A DNA stretch of 64,000 nucleotides from contig OX155978.1 of assembly GCA_944548615.1 (NCBI GenBank), forward strand, positions 6,114,415-6,178,414, read 5' to 3'. Positions within the stretch are counted from its first letter, which is position 1. Every line of letters starts with the position of its first letter. A model generated the notes under the pieces. That model was given only the letters and a program-made list of their open reading frames with translations, did no database searches and had not been told where the DNA came from. Shown one piece after another: positions 55,580 to 64,000 of this stretch. The stretch comes from Micropterix aruncella. Its lineage: Eukaryota > Arthropoda > Insecta > Lepidoptera > Micropterigidae. The position numbers and the translations under genes are program-made.

Positions 55580-57435
55580 GCGCTTAGCCACAAACCCCAT
55601 TAATTCAACCACATATCTGTCTCACAATGATCAACTTGCTATTGTTTTACGATACTGTTTTCGGGGAAAAGTGTATCAAAGATGTGTATCGTTCATTAAA
55701 ATTACTAGTCATACTGGCTTACATTTATTTAATACTCTACAAGACTCTTTAGAAACAAATGGACTACTACTGGATAATTGTAGGGGGCAGTCTTATGACA
55801 ACGCTGCGAATATGGCGGGTCAATACAATGGTGTACAAGCACTACTAAAACAAAAAAATAAATCCGCAGATTATGTGCCGTGTGCAGCGCATTCCCTTAT
55901 ATAATAGCCTAGTTGGTGAAGAATCTGCTAAGGTTGCAACCGAAATTGTGAACTTTTTTGGAGTACTGCAAAAAAATACGTTTTCTTTTCTGCTTCAACC
56001 CATAGGTGGGAACTGCTACATCCTTAAACAAAACTAAAATTTACGTTAAAAAGTTTAAGCAAGACCAGATGGTCTTGTAACTATGGAACTGTCAAAGCTT
56101 TAAAAAATAATTATGATGATATTTTGATAATTTCCGAAAGGTTTAGTGAAAATGAGGATGAGAAAGTTGATTTTCGGAGAGGCAGGAAATTTATTTAATA
56201 AACTGGCGAAACTCGACTCTGCAATTTTAATTATTTTTTGAGAAGAAATTTTAGAGAGATTCAATTTAATTAACAAAAAATTGCAGAGCCCTGGTTTAGA
56301 TATTTATGATGGCAATAAGATAATTATGCTATTAAAAGAGTTTGTAAGCAACATACGGCACCAATCAGATCAGAAACTAAAGGAATACGAAGAGAATGTT
56401 AAAAAGTTAAGTACTAGATTACACTATAAAATCAATGGTACTAGTGTGGGAACAGAATAAAGTGACATAAACATGAGACGCATTATTTCAAAATTTTCCA
56501 ATAAATCTACAGATAAAGTCTCAGTATACGCCGAAGATCAATTTAAAAGGGGAACGCTAAATGTTGCGTTGGATTAGCTGATTATGGCGAAGCCAAATCT
56601 ATAGATATAAACATTGATTTTAACTATAAAATCAATGATATAAAGCAAGAAATTCAAATTTTTAATGGATTTGCAAGATATGGAAATATAGAAAACGTAG
56701 ATCTGGAAAGTATACGTAATATTGTTGATTATTATTCAAATGACGTAGACGAACATTTAGTTAATGAGTGCATTCTTTTTTTTTTTTTTTTTTTTTCTTT
56801 AAAACTTCTTCCCGTATGATAATTTGTGAAATTATCCAATATTTGTTTGATTATTTAGTACTTAGGATTATATAGAAAATTAGATAGAAAATTTTACGAA
56901 ATTACTTAAGAATTTTGATTGAAAATATTGGAAAATGTTGTTTCCTCTACATATATAACCTAGAAAATCTGCACTTGAATGTTCAACGTTCATACCTTGC
57001 AATACCGACGTTCATATCTTACACCTTAATAGGTATTTATTTAAATATTATACTTGTTATTTTTATTACTTTTGACATAACCAAGTGTAGGAACTCCTAT
57101 CAACTGGTTTAAAATAAAAAAAAAATTTAAAAAAACACCTAAAATCTTACCTACTGCAGTCTAAGCCAGAGTCTTCACCTCTTGCAGTGACATTTTTATG
57201 CTAATATATGAAAAGAAACTTCTTGATGTTTTCCCAAATTGCTATACAATCATAAAGATTTTTTTTAACGTTGCCAATCACCAGCTGTGAAGCAGAGCGC
57301 TCATTCTCCGGGATGTCGTACGTAAAAAGCCAATATAGGACAACTATGTCAAACTATCGACTAAATCATTTATCAGTTCTTTCCATCTTACAATGTGATG
57401 AGCAAATAAAGGAATTTGCAGCACAAAAATGCAGG
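55580..57435 (+). pseudogene. hAT-type (ZMYM/DUF4371-like) transposase, broken
   Basis: Pieces appear in order: LSHNDQLAIVLRYCFRGKVY, NGLLLDNCRGQSYDNAANMA, YVPCAAHSL (to a stop near 55904), then VGEESAKVATEIVNFFGVLQ, a DTRW-like KTRWSC, QSPGLDIYDG and finally LPITSCEAERSFSGMSYVK, the C-terminal dimerisation motif, at 57271. This is the order of hAT-like transposases of the zinc-finger MYM type. Many stops and frameshifts occur. Between 56760 and 57120 a T run and a LINE 3' tail have been inserted. The LINE at 57435 cuts its end. Confidence 0.75.
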
Positions 57436-58165
57436 AAGGTTGCCGGAATTGATTTGTACCTGCTTAACATTAGGTGTAGAAAATTTAATCACTTTGGTTT
57501 TTTTTCCATTTAATAGTAGGTTATTAACATTAAACCAATGGACAACTTTTGAGAGTGCATTGTTAACTTCCTCATAATTGTACAATTGTCGACTAATTTT
57601 AAACGTCAAAGAAGTATCATCAGCAAACAATACAATTTCGTGATTATTCCTTATGTGAAAGGGTAAATCATTGATGTATATTAAGAAGAGAAATAGGTCA
57701 AGAATGGAGCCTTGTGGGACACCCATGGTGACCATTGATCCTGGTGATCTTTTACCGTTTACATCAACCTTTTGAATTCTATTTCCCAAGTAAGAAGTAA
57801 GAAGATCAAGAGCCTTGTTCCTAATGCCATAGTGATGTAATTTCCTGACTAGTGTATCATGGTGTACACAATCAAATGCCTTAGACAAGTCACAGAAGAT
57901 GCCTAATGCGTCTTGTGACTCTTCCCAGGCATTTAATACGCTTGTCAATAGTTCGGTTCCCGCATCTATGATTGAGCAGCCCTTCGTAAATCCAAACTGT
58001 TTCTTATGAAGTAAATTATATTTGTTAAAATGTGTGTACGATTGTCTAAAAATTAATTTTTTGAAAATTTTCTCAAAGTGGGAAGTACGGAAACTGGTCG
58101 AAAATTCGAGGGATCAGAAGTATCGCCAGATTTAAATAATGGTATAACTTTACTATGTTTCATCA
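57435..58165 (-). pseudogene. LINE reverse transcriptase fragment with catalytic motif
   Basis: Minus strand: KVIPLFKSGDTSDPSNFRPV, a frame change, then FGFTKGCS, GIFCDLSKAFDCVHHD, MVTMGVPQGSIL and VLFADDTSLTF, ending around IKFSTPNV at 57490. LSKAFD, PQGS and FADD are the RT palm motifs of jockey/CR1-type LINEs. It is one of the few RT cores in the window. It lacks the endonuclease and the C-terminal part. Confidence 0.85.
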
Positions 58166-58346
58166 AAGTAGTTTACTATGTTTCATCATAGTTGAAGTTT
58201 CACTCCTAAACTTCCACTCCTAAACTTAGCACACCAACGAACAACCGTAGAATATGAGGGATCCTTTCGTCCAACGATCTCGTAAGTCTTGAAATACTAG
58301 CTCCGTACAACAACAAAAAATAAGCAAAGTACCTTACAAAATTCCA

Positions 58347-58352
58347 TTTATT
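58347..58352 (-). promoter_or_regulatory. Polyadenylation signal of the CRAL-TRIO gene
   Basis: AATAAA on the minus strand, about 100 bases after the stop codon at 58453. The transcript would end near 58330, just beyond the LINE fragment. Confidence 0.6.
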
Positions 58353-58452
58353 TTCGTTTCGCCAACTCGCTTCGGAAAGATGCAAACAAATGACTCTTAT
58401 AAAAAACTCATACAAAAATGCTCATTCTCTTTTATCATTCCAAAAATATATA

Positions 58453-58728
58453 TTATGAAGTTGTAATGTCTTGATTGTCTTGCGATTCTGCCCGGAGTTC
58501 CATCTCCCAGTCATCGACCAATTGGCTAAAGAGCTTTTCTTCCCCACCGTAATCCAAAGGCAGGATTTCCCTCGGTATAGCGTCGGGTAGATCGTCCCAG
58601 TTTTCGTGAAGGGTAATTCTCGCTGACTGTTTCGCCGGTAGCAATGCTTTCAACAGCACCATCAAATATTTTAAAACGGGATTTTTTGAAATATAGTGCA
58701 TTCCGGCTATCCTGTGCCCGATAACTTT
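58453..58728 (-). CDS. CRAL-TRIO domain lipid-transfer protein, last exon
   Basis: The acceptor TTTAATTTTTCAG precedes 58728. The exon is 92 codons including the stop and starts in phase 0: KVIGHRIAGMHYISKNPVL, ARITLHENWDDLPDAIPREI, LPLDYGGEE, then an acidic tail ending DITTS. The LP..YGG motif with a preceding (R)I..H and aliphatic strand is the end of the CRAL-TRIO fold (alpha-tocopherol transfer protein / clavesin-like), which carries retinoids, tocopherol or phosphoinositides in the cytosol. The family is much expanded in insects. It converges on DRC8; only LINE and hAT debris lies between. Confidence 0.85.
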   Translation of the reverse strand, partial: KVIGHRIAGMHYISKNPVLKYLMVLLKALLPAKQSARITLHENWDDLPDAIPREILPLDYGGEEKLFSQLVDDWEMELRAESQDNQDITTS

Positions 58729-59204
58729 CTGAAAAATTAAATTGTGTTTTAGTGATTACACAAGTCAACATTTTTTTTTCCATTTGAATCTGTTATTTCA
58801 GGAATATTTTCTGACTGTCTATGTCTAAAACTAACCAGAGAAACCATTTATAATAAATAAAATTTGCTTTTGTACATTGTACAATGAAAATAAATAATAT
58901 TAGGTTTTGGCAGTTTGTTTAAAGCGTAACGGCTTTTAATACGTAAGAGGGAGTGTAGAGGGGGGAGTGGCAGACAGTCACGCATTGTGCTCATGCGCTT
59001 TTTAGAGGAAGGACGTATAGTCTACGAAATAGTATTTGACAAAAGTGTCGTTAAAAATGTCATAAAATAAACCAGTGATTCCCAACAAGTTGTAACCGTT
59101 TATTTTACTATGGAGATCAATGGTACCTGCGTGGAACACTTTAACAAACGCTTCAAAGGCACAAACTGACCGCTGCACCGGGTTCGATCATAACATCTTG
59201 AACT

Positions 59205-59495
59205 TTATACCACCAATGAACAACAACCGGCCCGCGGGCCGGATCCGGCCCGCTGTAAGATATGATCCGGCCCGCGAGACATTCTGAAAAACCCAATAAA
59301 AAAATATTTCATTAGGTACTTAGACTCCAGAGTGTTATGAATGTGGCAGTAAAAACCATGGTTAAGACCTCGGGATCGAATAAAGTTGACGGTTTTTACT
59401 ACCACATTCATAACACTCTGGAGTCGAATGGACTTAGAACACAAGTTCTGTTGGTGGATAATGCAATGAAGGACTATCAAATCATCTTTTTGCAC
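59205..59495 (-). pseudogene. hAT-like transposase fragment (GTF2IRD2/ZBED5-type) with inverted duplication
   Basis: Minus strand: LIVLHCIIHQQNLCSKS, RLQSVMNVVVKTVNFIRSR and GLNH, as in GTF2IRD2- and ZBED5-like hAT transposases. A segment of the coding sequence (59391-59426) is present again inverted at 59322-59357, forming a hairpin with 36-bp arms. The 3' side has GGCCCGCGGGCCGGATCC units. Not functional. Confidence 0.6.
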
Positions 59496-59761
59496 ATTTA
59501 ATTCTGTTTGCTTTTTCTTTGCAACAATTTACAGAAGCACGATTCAGGATTACATAATAAAAATAAATTTGAAAAAAAGTAAAGATTTGTAGTAACTGGA
59601 GTTAAAACACCATCACAGGGTGTTGAATTTTCTCGTTTTTTTTTTTTGCCTATAATTTTAAAAACATAGAACTTATTTTTTTTTTTATATTTTTCTGATA
59701 ACTAGTATGACTTGCCCTATCACCCATTTCCGGCTTGACGTCGACTTCTGGGACAACCCTG

Positions 59762-61300
<1,539 letters not shown>

Positions 61301-61686
61301 ATTGTGATATATATTTATATATATATCACAATAAAGTTATTCTATTCTATTATATTCTAAAAGGTGATCCCAACCCAAATAAATTGTTTGTTGGTATGAT
61401 TTTATCTTCAATTATTGTAAATTATTTTGAAATTGAACAGTTATAGACTGTGGTCTAGTGAAATTGACAAAATCCAACAAATATGTACTGTCTTTGCTTC
61501 GCAAACAATGATCAAATACATGTTCGATTCTACTTCTAATTTCTTTATGGTTTTTATCTTTTCATCTTAAATATGGTTGTTTTTTAAACAAATGAAATAA
61601 ATTTTCAAGTAAAAAAAATATAAAAGCATGTCCGTTTTTTTCCACCGCATCTGGCAATCCTATGTATTATAAAAACTCCTACTTAC

Positions 61687-61818
61687 CCTATTCACATAGT
61701 CACCTCTTTTAAAGGTTTTAACACTACTTTTGAAGAGGTGCCCCATAGTAAGATTCTGTATGTCACAGATGTACCTTTCTCCGAGGCAATAATCATTTCG
61801 TTGACGGTATTGGTTTAT
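61687..61818 (-). CDS. CRAL-TRIO protein, penultimate exon
   Basis: Minus strand: acceptor ATGTTCACAG, 132 bp, donor GTAAGT, phase 0 at both ends. It reads INQYRQRNDYCLGERYICDI and QNLTMGHLFKSSVKTFKRG, then DYVNR. The (I)xD..NLTMGHL segment is the central strand and helix of a CRAL-TRIO domain, and it joins in phase to the exon at 58728. Earlier exons, including the CRAL-TRIO N-terminal helical region, are not found up to 64000. Confidence 0.75.
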
Positions 61819-62310
61819 CTGTGAACATTCACAAAACGTTAAATAATTTATTTATTTAATTATTTAATTAATTTAACAACGCATTTACAATAAATATGCA
61901 TCGCTAATATTCATGTAAAAATTTAATAAGTATTAAAAATTATTAAAATAAAAATAACAATTGAACACGGCCGACATGAGCATTAGCATGTAAGTGCTGC
62001 TGCTGCCCGACTAATATGTCAAGACTTGTTCCAGGGCAGCGAGCTCTCTAGATTTGGATAGACATATATTCGGCAATTTTTGAAAAAGAAGAGAAAAAAA
62101 TCATATAAATATATATTACCGTCACCATTATAAATTAAAGCTAATAAACAAAACCGGAAATATTAAAAATAAAATACAGAAAATAAATAATCTTGTTAAA
62201 TAAATTCGGTTGGGTTACCCTAAAATTTTCCCAGCAAGTAGTCAAGGAATGATTTCATCTGAATATCAATTAAAAAAAATAATCCCTTAAGCACCCTCTT
62301 TCGGCTATCG
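61819..62310. other. No further exon recognised
   Basis: AT-rich upstream flank of the CRAL-TRIO exon. I looked for minus-strand exons with an acceptor/donor pair and CRAL-TRIO motifs and saw none. Confidence 0.4.
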
Positions 62311-62470
62311 GACGAACCCGGTTGGGTTCGATTCCGACGACCCCGACTCTGCTAAGGGCGGATTTGGGCCAAGCGCCAACAGATGGCGTTAATATTTCAT
62401 TAAAATATATGACGGAATATAAATATTAATAGTGTAGCTTGTATATGAGATATTCCAACAAAAAAAAAAT
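62310..62470 (+). mobile_element. SINE-like fragment with pol III B-box
   Basis: GGTTGGGTTCGATTCCGACG contains a consensus B-box (GGTTCGATTCC). Downstream, TAGTGTAGCTTGTATATGAG followed by an A run is the inverse of the repeat at 3206-3475. A matching A-box was not identified, so a tRNA origin is only suggested. Confidence 0.35.
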
Positions 62471-62509
62471 GTGTATTTGGCCTACATGGCATCTGTGTAC
62501 TGTGTCGAC

Positions 62510-63409
62510 CCTATCTCTGTAACAGTACGCAGTGACAAAGGAGTCTTTGACCTGTTAAGGTTCCGCGCAAAGACTAAATCCCGAATCTTCGACGCCCTAT
62601 ATCTTCGACGCCACCCCAGTCGTACCTTAACCATCTTTACGAATCCTGCAATAAATTCGGTTTGACAATCAGCACTTCCAAGACCCAGGTAATGGCTAAC
62701 CCTCCGCGAGGAAGTCCACCTGAAGAACCTAACATTCTCCTGGGTAATGGTGTCTTAGAGGTAGTATCTCACTTTCGCTACCTTGGCAGTGAGATTAGGA
62801 ATGATAACCGTCTAGACACTGAAATCCCAGTACGCATAGCCAGAGCTGCCTCCGCCTTCGGCAAACTAAACCAACATGTCTGGAAATCGTATGATCTGAA
62901 ACTGAAAACAAAGCTGGCCGTCTACAAAGCGATTGTCCTACCCATATTGTTATATGCCTCCGAAACGTGGTGCCTCTACAGGAAAGAGATTAAGAAAGTA
63001 GACGTCTTCCACATGTGGTGCCTCCGAAACATCCTGAGGATAACATGGGAAGACCGTGTGTCAAACACAGAAGTGTTTCGACGGACGAAAATGCAGGGCA
63101 TGGAAGCTATGATCATAAAAGCTCAGCTGAGGTGGTGTGTGCATATAGTGCGTATGAAAGACGACCGCCTCCCGAAAGCCGTGTTTTATGCCCAACTCTC
63201 AAAAGGCGCACGCAAAGTCGGCGGACAGCACCTACGTTATAAAGATGTCTTAAAAAAGCACCTAATCGCCTGTGGTATTCCCCCTGAGAGCTGGGAGAGG
63301 GCTGCTCACAAACGCAGCGAGTGGCGCTCCACGGTGACCACCAAAGTTAAAGAGTTTGGGGAAGCCCGGCTTGAAGACCTCGACTCGAACCGCCAACACT
63401 TACAACAAC
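62510..63409 (+). pseudogene. LINE RT C-terminal region (zinc-finger-tailed family)
   Basis: Reads VFDLLRFRAKTKSR, a short gap with frame changes where the catalytic YADD would lie, then FGLTISTSKTQVMANPP, SHFRYLGSEIRNDNRLDTEI, IVLPILLYASETWCLYRKE and VFHMWCLRNILRITWEDRV, to EARLEDLDSNRQH. The open frame of 251 codons from 62662 is well preserved and ends inside the inserted retroposon. Members of this family end in a C2H2 finger, as at 21336-21585. Confidence 0.75.
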
Positions 63410-63803
63410 TGCGGTGAACTCTGTTGTTTCCTATGGAGCGGGGGTGGTTGCGTACCTTACGGCGACTGCTCTTGAAATGACCATCGGCCATCCGATCCTG
63501 GGTAAGAGGCGGGCAAAGGACACCATGGTCCGCGACCTCGAACTCGGAACCAATCGAGAGACCGGAGAAATCTGGTCACAATTGGAAGTTAGGGCGCGAG
63601 TGTCGGGCCCGCCAGGTAACATAACTGGCTATCTCGCAGAAAGGCGTTGGTCCCTAACGGGTTGTGGCGTAGCTAGACGGTGGTTTGTTTTTGTCCTAAG
63701 TCTTCTACGCTCACTCCAGGGAGATAGAACGACTAATCGTTAAAACTCCCTGTGGTGACGGGCTCGCCCGTTGTAGTCGACAACCCAAGTTGCGGTGAAC
63801 TCT
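63410..63803 (+). mobile_element. SINE-like retroposon, 5'-truncated, 13-bp target duplication
   Basis: The insert 63423-63790 lies between two copies of TGCGGTGAACTCT (63410-63422 and 63791-63803). It corresponds to the second half of the 670-bp element at 49501-50170 (from GTTTCCTATAGAGCGGGGG onwards) and ends in CGACAACCCAAGT. 5' truncation with a target duplication indicates LINE-driven insertion. Confidence 0.8.
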
Positions 63804-63960
63804 ACTGATGTAGTCATTCTAATCGGACATTTATAAACAAACCGGGATTCACGAGTAACTTCCGCGGGCATCTTCGAAGAAGTTCTGTCAACCAAGAAGT
63901 CGCCGTCGTCGGATCACGATGAGGAGGACATCATCATCATCATCATCGTACCAAAGTCTC
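63804..63960 (+). pseudogene. LINE zinc-finger tail, continued after the insertion
   Basis: TAGTCATTCTAATCGGACAT and ACAAACCGGGATTCACGAGT correspond to the C2H2 finger at 21458-21530. One cysteine codon is changed to serine and a histidine is lost. It ends in (ATC)n at about 63930-63947. Confidence 0.65.
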
Positions 63961-64000
63961 TAATTCCTTAAGTCTTCAAGTCTCATAACTCATAAAGTCT

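Overview
This is nuclear DNA of an arthropod, most likely an insect. The genes carry GT-AG introns and the window is AT-rich. It is crowded with insect-type transposable elements: Ty3/gypsy, mariner, hAT, Penelope-like, several non-LTR families and TTAA- or TWA-flanked MITEs. Short TTAGG runs, the arthropod telomere unit, occur. A lepidopteran is plausible from the look of the short interspersed repeats, but the sequence does not prove it. No prokaryotic features, CRISPR arrays or rRNA genes were seen.

Two host protein-coding genes can be read through the repeats. The first (+ strand, 20012-54354) encodes a 176-residue EF-hand protein that matches the ciliary dynein regulatory complex subunit DRC8/EFCAB2. 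Its six small exons are spread over 34 kb because introns 2-5 are full of transposons. The second (- strand, exons 61687-61818 and 58453-58728) is the 3' part of a CRAL-TRIO lipid-transfer protein gene; its upstream exons are not seen here. The two genes converge tail to tail. A third, divergent gene may start at 18950 on the - strand, where a GC-rich promoter-like stretch leads to an ATG followed at once by a GTAAGT donor.

Layout. 1-18 kb: repeats only, including LINE and Penelope-like fragments, a TA-flanked decayed mariner (7427-8707), several TIR/foldback MITE families and diverged tandem repeats. 18.9-20 kb: putative divergent promoter. 20-31 kb: DRC8 exons 1-4 among LINE fragments, including a LINE with an apurinic-type endonuclease nested in another repeat. 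32.4-45.6 kb: two near-identical Ty3/gypsy units in tandem (LTR-internal-LTR-internal-LTR) lying inside an (AT)n microsatellite. Both have the same deletion of the reverse transcriptase core, and both carry an array of small covarying hairpins 3' of the integrase ORF. 46.7-48.7 kb: a LINE remnant split by a hAT element (8-bp target duplication) and by a GC-rich foldback element (11-bp duplication). 48.7-54.4 kb: DRC8 exons 5 and 6 with SINE-like and LINE insertions. 55-58.2 kb: a broken hAT transposase and a LINE reverse transcriptase fragment. 58.4-61.8 kb: the CRAL-TRIO exons, separated by about 1.5 kb of (AT)n. 62.3-64 kb: a LINE with a C-terminal zinc finger, interrupted by a 5'-truncated SINE-like element.

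The most notable items are the hairpin array with compensatory stems in the Ty3/gypsy 3' region, the shared RT deletion in the tandem units, the 670-bp retroposon family with 13-14-bp target duplications, and the GC-rich foldback element.
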